Positions 12,801 through 25,630 of a DNA stretch of 64,000 nucleotides are shown here, piece after piece (position 1 is the stretch's first letter; every line of letters begins with the position of its first letter). The notes under the pieces were generated by a model. The model worked only from the letters and a program-made list of their open reading frames with translations, did not search any database and had not been told where the DNA came from. A program made the translations under genes and the position numbers. The stretch comes from Bugula neritina (Eukaryota > Bryozoa > Gymnolaemata > Cheilostomatida > Bugulidae): contig OZ037772.1 in the NCBI GenBank assembly GCA_964035545.1, positions 12,527,818 through 12,591,817 on the forward strand, written 5' to 3'.

Positions 12801-15627
12801 CTAGTAGTACTATTCACTTTTAGTACTGTACTATGAGTACTATTTACTATTAGTATCAGTCACTACTAGTATCAGTCACTACTAGTATCAGTCACCTGGG
12901 TATGAAAGCAGGATTCTTCACGTCCTCGTCATCGTCTAGGGCATCCTCGTGAGGAGATTCCCCGTCAGCTGGGTTCCTCTCTCCGTCAGCCATGCTACCT
13001 TCATCTGAGTCATCAGTGTACTCTACATTACACAGTATACTCTACATTACACAGTATACTCTACATTACACAGTATACTCTACATTACACAGTATACACT
13101 ACATTACACAGTATACTCTACATTACACAGTATACTCTACACTACACAGTATACTCTACATTACACAGTGTACTCTACATTACACAGTGTACTCTACATT
13201 ACACAGTGTACTCTACATTACACAGTATACTCTACACTACACAGTATACTCTACATCACACAGTGTACTCTACATTACACAGTGTACTCTACATTACACA
13301 GTGTACTCTACATTACACAGTATACTCTACACTACACAGTATACTCTACATTACACAGTATACTCTACATTACACAGTATATTCTACATTACACAGTATA
13401 CTCTACACTACACAGTATACTCTACATTACACAGTATACTCTACATTACACAGTATACTCTACATTACACAGTGTACTCTACATTACACAGTATACTCTA
13501 CACTACACAGTATACTCTACATTACACAGTATACTCTACATCACACAGTATACTCTACACTACACAGTATACTCTACATTACACAGTGTACTCTACATTA
13601 CACAGTATACTCTACATTACACAATATACTCTACATTACACTTAATACTATACATCACACAGTATACTCTACATTACACAGTGTACTCTACATCACACAG
13701 TATACTCTACATTACACAGTATACTCTACATTACACTTAATACTATACATTACACAGTCTACTCTACTTCCTGTCATAACGCAGCGTCGTCACACGATGT
13801 CAGCTGCTAGAACACTAACGCTAAGCTGCATGCTAAGCTGCACACTTTGCAAAGCTTACTAACTATATAACTAGTAACAGAACATCTTACAAGAATTAGA
13901 GGCAACTTTTACCCAAAACTCGGAACAACTAGTAGCACCAATTCAACACTGTATATTCAGCAAACTCAGCTCATAGTGCTAAGACTATCTATATAACAAT
14001 ATAACTCTTAGTAGCTCTTGCATGTACTGTGGGTTTTAAGGAAGAAAGTTGCACAGCTAGAACTTAGACTCCAACTTAAACAAAAAAATATAGAGGAGTG
14101 TGTAATAACGACTCACCTGAATCAGAGGTTATCTCCCCTTCTTCTTTTTCATCGTCGTAATCCTGCACGAAATGACAGGACAATTTAATGTAAAATTGTA
14201 AAGTTTTTTCTTTCACTTACACAGCTGCTTTGATTAATTGACAGAAGGATGCTACTGATACCAAGAATACACATATTATATAAAACAACTGTATCCACAA
14301 AGACTATTTATTTATATGGAATGATGGGAACTCCTTATTGTAAAGACCAAGTCAACTTAAAGAGAGAAAATACAGCAACGCATATGTATAAGACTTTACA
14401 CTTTCATAAACTCGATTAAATGCCAAAAAAACTAAAATAATTAAAACTAGAAAACTGAACCATAATAACTAAATAACTAAAATATAAAAGCTAAAAAACT
14501 TAATAAAAAAGTAATAACTAGAAGAAATAAATGTAAAAATTAAAATTTAACTAAAATACTGGCAATAATTATGATTTATACAGCTACAGCATCAGCTTTA
14601 ATATACACAAGTTATCTTTATTTCAACTATTGCAATATGAATATAAATGAACTTGACAATTTTAATTTCAATGTATACAATCACACTTCAACTTCTCATG
14701 ATAATAGAGCAGTTGTCAAATTCATGGCATAAATACACTCAGATTTGTAAAATAAATACCTAAGCTAATAGTCTTAAAACATAGTCTTGTCTACGCAGTT
14801 CATCCCTTGAGGTAATAGTGATATGGCAGTATAAACTAATTCAAACACTGATCTACATAAAATCACAAAATACTATTGCAGTTAAAATTACTAAGTTACT
14901 CATCCTTTGAGCTTTACACAATGAGCCATCGAGTTAGAGTACCAGTATGTCGATCATTAGTGTCTAGGCCTAGTTTTAGTGGTAATGTTAGTGTGTTGGT
15001 GAAACTGAATGCGATTACAGTTTTAGTTATACACCAGTTCTACTTCCAGTTATAAAAGTGAAAATCATCTAATTAAATAAAATAAAAATCTTAGAAGTAA
15101 AATAACTTATAACTATGCTAATGCCTAATGCTATAAGTATAAGACTAAGTATAGGCTAGCTATTTTCACGGTTATGCATATTCATATTGAGTTATTCTTG
15201 GAGCTATTCTAATTGTTATCGAGTCGCAGTCGTAAATGTATCATTCTCATAATGATAATCATTATGATCATCAAACTTCAAGAGTCGGACTAAAAGTTCA
15301 ATAACTGTAACACTAACACTAACTCCAAGTCAAAGCGTAAGTGTAACACTAACTGTAAGAGTAAGACTAAACAATTAAAATGAGTGTTAAACTTGTATTA
15401 TTATGAGTATGAGTATGTACTGGAGCTAGGTTAATCATTATTTTAATTCATTGGTATTGCACTTGTAAACTTTTAGTAGCAAATTTCTATACCTGTGACT
15501 GTTGGCGGTTGTGGCTTTTTTCATTGTCTGTAGGTGCTACGCTTGCATTCACGGTGTCAGTGTGAGAATCATCCAAGTACTCGGAATCTGAAGCTTGCCT
15601 TCGCCGTCTATTAGCTACTTCGGCCAT
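6819..15627 (-). CDS. CASC3: CASC3 / Barentsz (MLN51) exon-junction complex core protein
   Basis: CASC3/Barentsz binds eIF4A3 and RNA as a core exon-junction complex subunit acting in mRNA localisation, translation and decay. Exons in transcript order: 15493-15627, 14117-14162, 12896-13022, 12668-12763, 11913-12104, 11502-11798, 10981-11096, 10812-10886, 10040-10186, 9343-9540, 8986-9143, 8373-8678, 7397-8068, 6819-6980; 2727 bases, 908 aa plus TAA. An acidic N-terminus leads to the Btz/SELOR domain at residues 96-177: KNPAFIPRKGAFYEHD, KLW, KWAHDCFDEAAQAPKSR and LIALYGYDIR. An RGG/RG-rich segment follows (exon 6), then KRYSSQRQ as in vertebrate CASC3, then a long Pro/Gln/Tyr-rich tail with AVYYQP, TTYYAPP and PVYYD motifs. 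Vertebrate CASC3 is about 700 aa; the extra length is mainly exon 13, which holds a 9-residue tandem repeat. Exon 3 begins inside a minisatellite. Confidence 0.94.
7012..7310. repeat. 22-bp minisatellite in CASC3 last intron
   Basis: Around 13 imperfect copies of a 22-base unit with core TAGCTCCACCTACTTCACTA fill most of the intron between exons 13 and 14. The exon 14 acceptor (TGATTTCAG) is outside the array. Confidence 0.9.
7442..7681 (-). repeat. 27-bp coding repeat in CASC3 exon 13
   Basis: Nine units of nine residues, alternating ENSPSETLQ-like and VDTPSETLQ-like forms, give an 18-residue higher-order repeat. The period of 27 bases preserves frame. It is Ser/Pro/Glu/Gln-rich and predicted disordered. 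Just after it the chain ends NTGGAGDDRKISPAV before the last splice. Confidence 0.9.
8252..8331. repeat. 16-bp minisatellite in CASC3 intron 12
   Basis: Five near-identical copies of GCCACACCCACACTGA. Just left of it, 8138-8200 is a looser CACACTACTATACA repeat, so most of this roughly 300-base intron is repetitive. Confidence 0.92.
9543..9663. repeat. 37-41 bp tandem repeats abutting CASC3 exon 10 acceptor
   Basis: Three copies share GTAACCATACAACACACGCT; GTAACC starts at 9549, 9590 and 9627. They begin next to the exon 10 acceptor AG (9541-9542) and occupy its polypyrimidine and branch-point zone. On the minus strand each copy contains GGTTACA, and the proximal one reads GGTTACAG, resembling a 3' splice site. 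Confidence 0.8.
10285..10670. repeat. 19-bp minisatellite in CASC3 intron 8
   Basis: About 20 copies of TATGAGAGAGAATACAGAG, with TATAAG and TTTGAG variants, lie inside the intron between exons 8 and 9 and away from both splice sites. The 170-residue open frame across it on the minus strand is an artefact of the 19-base period. Confidence 0.95.
12569..12659. repeat. 17-bp minisatellite next to CASC3 exon 4 donor
   Basis: Just over five copies of GGGGTGGATATAAGATA. The array begins within about ten bases of the exon 4 donor (GTACGT on the minus strand, GT at 12667-12666), so the intron's 5' end is repetitive. Confidence 0.93.
13018..13760. repeat. 19-bp minisatellite at CASC3 exon 3 acceptor
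   Basis: About 39 copies of CAGTATACTCTACATTACA, with CAGTGTACT, CACTACA and CATCACA variants and two CTTAATACTATACAT interruptions. The array starts inside CASC3 exon 3: its first bases, on the minus strand AGTACACTG, are part of a repeat copy. The exon 3 acceptor ATGTAG| (AG at 13024-13023) recurs in every copy as ATGTAG|AGTATACTG. Long open frames on the plus strand are artefacts of the period. Confidence 0.97.
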
Positions 15628-16889
15628 AATTTTATTGAAATAACAAAATAAAACTATTGAGCTAAGAAAAAAGCGATAAGATTTGATAGTTAGGTACAGA
15701 TTATGCTAGTAGCAGTATTAAATTTAATTGCATCTGCAAAATAAAGAAATAAGCATGTTTTACTCTCGCAAATTTGCTACTCGAACTTTACTCTATAAAA
15801 CGCGCCAATAAACTTGACTTTAGCATTTCAAATAGCCAATAGAGATATTAGATACATACTCTCCAGTTACTAGAAGCTTTTCCGGTTTACTTATTGAAGA
15901 AATACGATAATTTGGAGTTATTACTCCTATATAACAATGTTTTTGCAAGAAAGAATAACTCCGTAACTAGCAGTTTTTCACAATAATGTACATGTAGATG
16001 GTTATAATTATGTATTATTTTTTTACTTAATTTCACTGTGCTAGTAAAGAGCCAAAGAGTGAACAAATGATTCTATAAGACTTTCAAAGTTTAATTATGC
16101 TTTTTTAAAACTATATTTACCGATATGGCAAGTATTCTGAAATATGACTCAAAATACAGTTTTTAAAATACATATTATTTAGTAGCAAATCACTACTAGA
16201 TGTGTCTGGGGCTTAATATCATACAACAATAGAAATAATCTACACAATCATGGATTTTTATCTATAATAGCAGTTTCAACTATATATAAAGAATTGCTTG
16301 ATATGTTAATATATATCAGACTTATAGTAACCTAGTTTTATCTGATATATGCAATGTACTTCAAGAGTATACAGTCTATTACTCTATATACTCTGAAGAA
16401 TAATGGTTATAAAGCAATGCTTTTGCAGCTCTCTATCTGTCTCTATAGGTAATCAGGAAAATAGTAAAGAATAGTTGGTGCCATATCCTGTAGTATATCA
16501 TGAATTTTAATCTGAATTCTGTTAACAAAGAAAACTCTTAGTTATAATAAGCTATAAATCATTTTAACTCAGAGTAATTGTTCCAGCAGTGCATACAGAT
16601 GTTACTTTTATCATCTGTTGTATGAATTCTAACACTTTCTTAAACCACTGAGTGCATACTAAGTATATATAATTCTATTTCTAATTGCATTAATTACTGA
16701 CCTTAATATTTCCACCCAAAACCAGTGTCCTTTGACAAAAGACTTGGTTCATCCAGACGACTGGGAATTTGCATAACTCAACTTAACAACTTCAGTTTTT
16801 CTTTTTTACTCAATGATCTGTAGGAAATTGTACCTGTAAAGTGCAGCTGATATTTTCAACATGTCAGCCACAAGTATTTTTTCAACACC

Positions 16890-16952
16890 ACCTGGGGATG
16901 TTTGAGGGTGTCTGGCAGATGTCTGGGGGATGTCTGGGGGATGTCTGGGGAG
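16890..16952. repeat. Short GATGTCTGGGG repeats
   Basis: Three to four imperfect copies of a roughly 13-base GGGGATGTCTG unit. Nothing coding is evident around it. Confidence 0.7.
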
Positions 16953-17257
16953 CCTGAAATCAAAACTAATTACACAGAAGAGAGTGCTGGACTTCATCAT
17001 GCTTCTCAATATCAGTAACAATATGTTAAAAAAACTTAAATTGCAAAGCAGACAAGAATATTGCAAACAAACGGGGACTGTAGAATTTGAGATAGTAAGA
17101 TCTATCCAGTAAGGGGAAATTGAGAAAACTAACAAAGTTCATGACTCATTAAGCAAGGAGATGAAATTTCTCCATCACTGCACTTAGATGGAAATGTTAG
17201 ATTTAAATTTTAATATCCCCTATTTTTATGATATAGCCAGTGAACAGAACTATTATG

Positions 17258-17357
<100 letters not shown>

Positions 17358-20329
17358 CAATCGCATAATAACACACTTGCACTGTCGTGTGCTAATAAAG
17401 TTGGCAAATGGGCGAGTTAGTCCTTGTCTTGTATGGGAGTCTATAAGAGTATTTAACGCTAATCAAAGACAACGTATTATATAGGTTATACAAGATGAGA
17501 ATGTGATGTCATATTGATCATTTACTATCTATAAGTTAATGGAGGCTAGAAAACTAAAACCTTTGCTATAGAGCAAAATCTATTTCAAAATATAAAAAAT
17601 CAACAAAAGACAGAAACAACAGTTTACATGCCTAGACCTGCCTTTATATTTACATATTCTTTTTAAAAAGTTGGGTTATACACCTTCTTTTATAATAATT
17701 AGTGGTGGGTTGCCATACTCAATGGTTCTATATATACTGAGTACACACCACTGTACCAGTGACTTCAGCAAACAGGTTACTAGCTCTTTCTAAACTGTCA
17801 TCACTTTGTGGGGATAATTAATTATAGGTGAATAATATCACACTTTGTATCATGGACATATAAATGTATATAATATGTATATTATTGTTGTAAATGTATT
17901 GTGCAACTTGAATCAAAGTAAATGAATCAGAATATTGCGTGGTGCCAGGTATAATCATACTGAATATTTATATTTTATTGCAATATTTTATGAAATCACA
18001 TGAATATCACTAAATTTATGATAGCAACCAAGTTAAAATTATACTAAATTTTATTCTGGCTCAATCATAATAGAGATCAAAGTATCTGCTCAGCTATGTC
18101 TGACCCCAACTCTATCGAAAAATGTTTGCCTAAAATGAAAATTGAAATTCATAGAATTCTTATTATAGCTTTAGCTTTTGCTTTCCTATTTATTGATGAA
18201 AACATGGAGCTGTATTATCATGATTATATAATAAATATAGTCCATTATCCTATAATATATGCATAATCCAATACCACAAACATATAGCCCTACTTATTGT
18301 TGTTTTAAAGCTGTTGGTCATTGGTCAACGTACCTCTCACAGGTGATTCACCTGTATTAAACTGGTGGGAAAATACGAGACACTATAATCTATGTAATCC
18401 ACTCCTAATATCTTATGTTAATTTAAATTAAAAACATCAGTTTAATTCAATTTGAATCACGAAGAGGCTGCTGCAATATTTAGTTTAATTAACCAATAAT
18501 CTCTTTGAACCAAAAGATTGTCAGGCGTAACTCAATTCTTTTGAAAAATTCGTCAATTTGGAAGTGATTTTACTCTTCTACTTGTATATGACACATACTT
18601 ATGTACAGGTGAACGCAGCTTGTTTACATAAACCACCTTTCTAATTACCAAATAATACGTGGATGTTAATTAAATTAATTCAACTGTTTTAGCTTTTTTC
18701 AGTAATAGTCATTTGGAAAGCTATACTGAACTGATTCTAGGTAGTATTTGTTTTAATTTGTGAAAAGTTAGGGTGGCATTCAAAGGTTCCCACCCTGTTT
18801 AAGCATTGAACAAGCAAATCAGTTGGATATTTGATAAAATATTATTTCTATAAATAACTTTGACTAACCGCAGTAACATTATTTCATACCCTATATATAT
18901 CAAACCATGCATGTTCATATCCTTTTATATCTCTTTATATCCTACATATATTACCATATGCTAATATTCCTTTTCATCCTAAATACTATATACTTTCTCT
19001 TTTGATTATCCAGTAATGAAATTGTGCAATAGTAAAAGAATCTATACAGGAATTAATTTCCTATATACCAGGATATTAGTATGACTTGCTGAAGATCACA
19101 ACAAATTATACACAACATAAAATATGGCTTCATTCATCTACAAAATAGAAAATTTGTTTTATAATTGAAATTATGATAATTTTATGAGTTGCACTGCAGA
19201 CTAACTCGTGTGTATCGCTGAATACTACGCTACGTCAGTTCACAGATGGCTTTCAGTAGCTTTCCTTCAGCTGACAGTTAGTAATAAATTATGAATAATT
19301 ATGATTAGTTTTTGTTATAGTAACCATTTTTCATATTTTCTAGTTGTGTAAAGGATTAGCGTCAGCTTATATAATTAATGTGAGTATCGACACTGGCTGT
19401 CTGCTATTCTCCAACATCATGCATCAATGACTCCTATATCTAAATCACCATCAGCTTACTCAACACTATAGAAAAGACAACTCCGCATGTTGAACTTTAC
19501 TTGCGTCACTAGAAGCACCTGCAAGCACTTTCTTTGGCAGATTCACAATATTGGAATTTTCATTACCAGCTAGAGAATAATGTAAGTAATATTTTCATGA
19601 CATGACATTTCAAATTACTATATGTGCTTAGATATAAAACACTTTAACCTATCTCATACCATAATATGATATGTTGACCAGTCTAGTGACATGAAACACT
19701 ATATATAGGCCTATATACATACATATATATACTGTATGTTCTAGTATATTATATGCATATATATACAAGAGCATTTCACTATAATTCAGCTGTAAATACA
19801 ATAAATTATCACCTATCTTTTTTATTCCTCACCAGCCATCACAACTCATACATTCCTCAGCATATTATTATCGAAATAGCCGTATAATTTGATGGATAAA
19901 GTATTTCTGTAGGATTTAAATCTGTAATAAATACTAAAAGTTCAATATAACAGTTCATCTATTATATGTACAGTTGTGTGGAAGTGGTGTAGTCCAATGC
20001 AGGTGATCCAACATCTATTTGAATATATATATTAACATGTAATTTGTGGTATATAAATACAGTTGGAATGGGAGATTGAATGTTAAGAAACTGTCAAAAA
20101 AGGAATTTTATCATTTATTCTACCGAAATCTTCAAAGGAGACTAACACCTATTATTCATAATGTCTGGTAATGGCTGTTTAAGAATTCTTAATCAATTTT
20201 AGATTGGTGATAATGATCCTAGAATGAATGGTTTGGCAGGTTAATAGCCTCCAACCGAATGACTTTATAGACTTAAGTAACTGTTTGAATCAGTGGATTA
20301 GGAGGGGAATAACTCCTTGACTGTACATT

Positions 20330-20510
20330 GTGTTATGTACACTAGATATATGCATTATGTATACTAGATGTACGCATTATGTACACTAGATATATGCATT
20401 ATGTATACTAGATGTACGCATTCAATATTACTAGATATAATATGTATTTTGTATACTAGATATATGTACTCTGCATACTAGATGCATGTATACTCTGTAT
20501 ATTAGCGATG
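20330..20510. repeat. 22/44-bp tandem repeat
   Basis: Alternating units of the form GTACACTAGATATATGCATT and GTATACTAGATGTACGCATT make a 44-base higher-order repeat of two clean copies, then decay rightwards into degenerate ATACTAGAT units. Confidence 0.85.
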
Positions 20511-21751
20511 TACTTCATGTACCAGAGAAGCACTACAGGTTTGTCAAACTGAAACTCGCTGGTATATATTTACAAGAAATGGGATCTTCTGCACCAATCA
20601 AGTTGCATCTCCAAATGCCGTCTGCCACTAAATGCTGTTTTAAAAGTATTCAACTTTAATGCTTCCAAAATCTCCAAAACATATAATAGCTTCTGCATAT
20701 ATATTGAGTACCTTGCAATATAATACCTACATACATGGCATTATATATATGCCATCAAATACCACTGATTAATAGCTCTCTATATATTTCTATTTTCAGT
20801 TTTGAAAATAATGACCACAGCTGAGTATAGTGACAATTCTTTGAGTTTAATACAGAAGCCATGATTCTATCCCATTAATATAAAACTGATGTTGCTGTAC
20901 TCGTGGAGAGGAAATTCAATTACAAGATAAATATATCGCATAGTAGTTGACGTAGATAAAGTGAGCACTAGAAATAAACCAGGAAAGCACATATTTCAAA
21001 GGCTTATCCCGTAATGGACTGCGTATATCATATTATAATGTTATACCCATTTATATTGAACACAATTCATTGATTTCATATATATTGGCCATTAATTTAC
21101 TTGACTATTTCAATAATTGAAATATTAATTAATTTTATTGATATATAGGCATTTATATTAGTGGCCATTATTAACCATGCTTCTGGATTACATTCATCCT
21201 GAATGATAGCAGCAAAGTTATCCTTTCATATATGAGATATTACTTTATTCCACATATGTGAGAGATATAATAATATAATTCTGTATGAAATATAATATAA
21301 TTCTATATGACAGATATATATATGATTCTCTATATATAAGATATATTATAATTCTATAAGAAATATAACTCTGTATATATAGAAGATGATAAATGAATTA
21401 CAGTTCCTTTCCATATGCTAATTACAACTAACTTGCAGTTTAAAGAAGGGAACCTCTCTCTCTCATTAATGCAAATACCTTCCAGAAATCTGGTGAAAAC
21501 ATACAATATTCTGTAAATTACATTATTTACTTTTTCATCATTCATCAATGGCTGCTGAAATCACCATATGCCTTCATATCCATCATTCTACATCTGTCAC
21601 CATATGTGAGAAAAACCACTTTAAATTCTAATTTATAATAAAATAATTGTTTTTTGCACAAACCCGAAATACCATAAAGTTAATTACTTGTCAGAGAGTC
21701 TAAAACTGTGTTTTAATTAAATTTGATAGAAAATGAAGTTGCATGTTAATT

Positions 21752-21925
21752 AGTGTTGGTGGAAGAATTTTCTGTGGTATTTAGTTAGGTCGGGAGGGGT
21801 GGGGGGTGGGGGGGCTGGTAGAAGTTGACTGTGGTATTTGATTAGGTTGGGGTTGGTAAAAGTTTACTGTGGTATTTGATTAGGTTGAGGCTGGTGGAGA
21901 TTTGCTGTGGTATTTATTAAGGCTG
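21752..21925. repeat. G-rich 38-bp tandem repeat
   Basis: CTGTGGTATTT recurs at 21772, 21829, 21867 and 21905, with GATTAGGTTGGGG and CTGGTAGAAG-type spacers. The first spacer is expanded by a G-rich run (21790-21815). Confidence 0.8.
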
Positions 21926-23479
21926 GGTGTCTGAAAACATCTGAAGACAGGTGAAAACAGGTGATTGATAAAGAGTCAATATACAGTTCAACTCAGTCAA
22001 GGTATGCTAACTTTCCTGCCAAAGTCACATTGATATTCTTACATTGGGGTAGACCTCAGGAAATCAATTACTATATATGGCCTGGATATATGGAACTCTA
22101 CAAGATCTGTTGGAAGGAATAATAGACACTTATTGCTCTTTCCATACCAAATTATAATCTCTAAATGTATTATGTTTATATGCCTGAAAAGAAAATGCTA
22201 GGTCTTATGTACATCTATATGCAATATACATATACTCGTATGCTGCAATATCTATATATTATTTGGTAAAATTTATGATGCTTTATATATATTACCATAG
22301 TTTTCACAAACAACCAACTCTATTTGAGATAGACTAAAATTTAAAATAACGAAATGTTCCTAAAGGTTTAATTATTTAAAGAAATATTGAAATATTGAAA
22401 CAATTCAATTAAATTCTATGGAAGTTTCTGCTAAAACAAAACAATTAGAACTTTTTTTAAAGAACATATTATTTTAATGTCACAGAATTGCATCATGGGA
22501 TATCTGGTCAGACTGCATAGTTTAGTTGAGTCAAAGGTGAGGAGAGAAAATAGCTACTGCCACTCATACTTATCTAATCTAATTATGAAATATGAAGACT
22601 TGTGGTCAATTTAATGACATTACGTGATTACCTAACGCCTGGCAGGTAGATTCTTGGCTATAAATGGAAGAAAAATGTGTCTGGCTTTAAAAAAATTACT
22701 AATTATTTCGGATAGACAAATAACTATTAATATATTCCTTTGCAAATGACCCAGTCATGCTGAATACTATAATATATTAATTGCACATGATTATATAGAA
22801 TGATATATATGAATTTTCAATTAAGTATCAAAACATTTATTTTTTGGAACTTGATAACTAAGTTACCAAATATTTTTCAATTACTCAAAGGGTGATAAAA
22901 CTTCTACCACACGTGACTTAACTGACTTGATGATTAAATTAATCTCACCCTAATTTAACAAATAAATTAATTTTTTGAAAGTACATCAACTTCAAAGCAT
23001 TTAAAATATAAAATAATGCGGACATGTCTACTGAATTCATAATGAGTGCAAAATTATGCAAAAGGACTTTTACTGAAGCAAATACAATTTATATATAACT
23101 GACTATTTAGACTTTGATTCTAGCAAAAGTAGTATATAGTGGCTGCCAGAAATAAACTAGCAAACTGCAGAACCATGCAACTTCATGCTTCATGAACTGA
23201 ATCTTTTATAATTATTTTGGAATAATCTTGATTGTCATTTTGAATATAATGGTATTGAGTGAACTGAGATTAGAATCTAAGTCTATAGAGGTTAGATATG
23301 TGAACATGAGGTCATTGAAGGAGATGTTAGGAAAATCATTCGGTCCTCATTGCTCGTTTGCCACAACTGTGGAAAGTCCTTAGCCCGATAACAAATGCCC
23401 TTTCCATCTCAAGGGTTCTCACAGGGATGGTGACTATATAAACTCATGTGAGACTTTTAAACACAGATTGCAATCTGCA

Positions 23480-23580
23480 GAAGGAATCTCTATACTGAAA
23501 CTGTAATCTGTAGCATGATGTATTGCTACTGAAACTGTAATCTGTAGCATATAATATGTATTGCTACTGCAACTTGCTGC
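23480..23580. repeat. Two-copy repeat of about 40 bp
   Basis: CTGAAACTGTAATCTGTAGC is repeated with its flank TATTGCTACTG and followed by a partial third copy. No coding or RNA feature is evident. Confidence 0.7.
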
Positions 23581-25390
23581 TGAATTATATACAGATATCA
23601 GATATAAACATATACATTGAATAACAGCTTACAGATACAAGTAAGATATGGTAATTACAATCTAGATCTCAAGTGGTAAACAATCTCAGAGGTTGTTCAT
23701 TGGTTCACCATACATGCAGCTGATCAAAATTATAAAAAAATGAAAATATCAGATTTAAATGAATTAAGCATGCTTCAACGTTAATAGTAAATGATACTAA
23801 TATGCCTAAATGTTGAGCTTGAGTTGAAAGCATATGCTAATTTCATGCTGTATGGACCAATGGTAAGTAAGTTAAGCTGACGTGTGTCCAAACAGTTGTT
23901 TTTTACCGTTTCATTAATATTCATAAAAACATTGTTGGATTTCTTTTTGAAATGATATATTACAGTTTTATACATTTCAGATAATCTGCTCAGATGAATT
24001 CAATGGCATGAAATCAAAAATTAATCAAATGAGATTGACTTAAGATTAAGCTGTAATAATGCCAGCATAATGTGAGAAAATGTTATTTCTCCTGCCAATT
24101 TTACTAGGAAATTGTTAGAATTCTAACTGCTACTAAGATATATAATAGTGCCCGTAGACTGTAAGCTGAACCATACCACGTAAGATTCTCACTGTGAAAG
24201 TCATGAAGACATAGTAAGTAGATTCAATGATCTCAAAGTTTATATCAGTATAAAATATACTGGATGATCAAGAAGACATCATATGTTTGCTGTGTAAGAA
24301 GTTGTCTGATCCTGTACCCTGAATTCTTCACAGATTACAAAACTGGCCGTTGCGTCAATAAAATGTTATTCAAATCATGATTCAAACTGAGTTCACCAAC
24401 TTTGAGGAAGGACGTTTCTGCAATGAGGAGCTCTCTGAATTTATTACCTTCACCTGAGGTGATAATCAACACACTCACCTGCAGCAGGTTGTCAGCTGAT
24501 GATAAATGGAATGAGTGGATGTGGCAGACAGAAATGTTAAAGCTCTATAATTTATGTATGTGCATTAAAATATTCTTCTATTAAGAATTACATAGTTATT
24601 TCAGAAAATACACTAAACTATGGAGTTGACCATAATTAATTGGTATTTTATTCATTAATTTTATTGGACCTTTGATTTATCTAAAAAGTTGTCCTTCCTT
24701 GAAAGTATTTCTAAGCTTTATTGCAACTTTGTGTAAAAAGAAAAAAATTAAAATGTAGTTAATCTTCTATGCTTTATTAATAATTTATTAATAATTTAGT
24801 AATAGGATTTGTTTACAAACATATTTTTTAATGTTATATAGTGTAATTCTGCTTTTAAAAATATTACGTTATAATAATTATAAACATTATACATTATAAT
24901 AAGTTATATAATATTTTGTTTATAATACATTTTGCTACTAAACTATCTCAGAGTAGCAATTCAATTGATTAAATCATGAGCTCTAAAATGATGTTATTAT
25001 TGTAAATGCAAAATATTTGGTATCTTCAGAGTTCTAAATAGGCTTCATAATGCAATAAAAAATGCCTTGTTGGCTAATTAAAAATATTGACAATTGCTTT
25101 TAGCCACTTTCCTTGTAAAGCCAAACGAATTGAGTTGAAAAGACTTGCAAATCAAGTAATGAATAGAAAATGAACATGCATTCAATAGTGTCAACAGTTT
25201 TACCCCTCAGGGTTAATATAAACAAAAATCAATTTCATTGACAAAGACCATAAGAGCAGCTGTGAGTAGAAAAGTTTAAAACCATTCCTTGATACGTTGT
25301 TGCAAGTAAACAGATGCGATGTAATTAGGTGTTTAGTGAATGCGTAATGAATAGCTTGAAACTGTTAAATCCCCTTGAATGTTATTATAC

Positions 25391-25630
25391 AGCCAACCAA
25401 TGAATTAAACGACTGCGCGTCACGTGACTAGCGTACACTTCTGCGAATGGAGAATAGAGCGGCGGAGTTAGTACGCAATCTGAATGCAAGAGGACGAGGT
25501 AGTGAACGCAGACTGTACTTAATTACCCAAAGATATATATAGCAAATTTAAGTGTATAACTACTAGTATACGCGAACTCATCAGGTTGTACCGTCTCTAG
25601 GATATTTTACATTTTGGATCTGTTCATAAC
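25391..25630 (+). promoter_or_regulatory. Promoter-like patch and probable 5' noncoding exon of the discoidin receptor gene
   Basis: In a long AT-rich stretch this segment is locally GC- and CpG-rich. It has a CCAAT box (CCAACCAATGA, about 25393) and a perfect palindromic E-box GTCACGTGAC at 25419-25428, and ends at a strong 5' splice site, ATAAC|GTAAGTA (GT at 25631). The receptor's start codon lies in an exon that opens with a clear acceptor (TTTTTTAG, AG at 33640-33641), so an upstream leader exon must exist; this is the best candidate. An ATG at 25447 opens a 31-codon frame (MENRAAELVRNLNARGRG...) ending at TAG, a possible upstream ORF. Linkage to the receptor is inference. Confidence 0.5.

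Noticed and set aside
6239-13760. Possible CRISPR-like arrays
   Set aside because: Repeats are directly tandem with no unique spacers, no cas genes are present and the genome is animal.
12992-13862. Overlapping 190-218 residue open frames on the plus strand rich in Tyr-Thr-Leu-His
   Set aside because: They are translations of the 19-bp minisatellite. A period not divisible by three and lacking plus-strand stops gives three long open frames at once.
23350-23392. VCHNCGKSLAR, resembling the start of a C2H2 zinc finger
   Set aside because: Only 11 residues before a stop, with no His pair, neighbouring finger or splice context.
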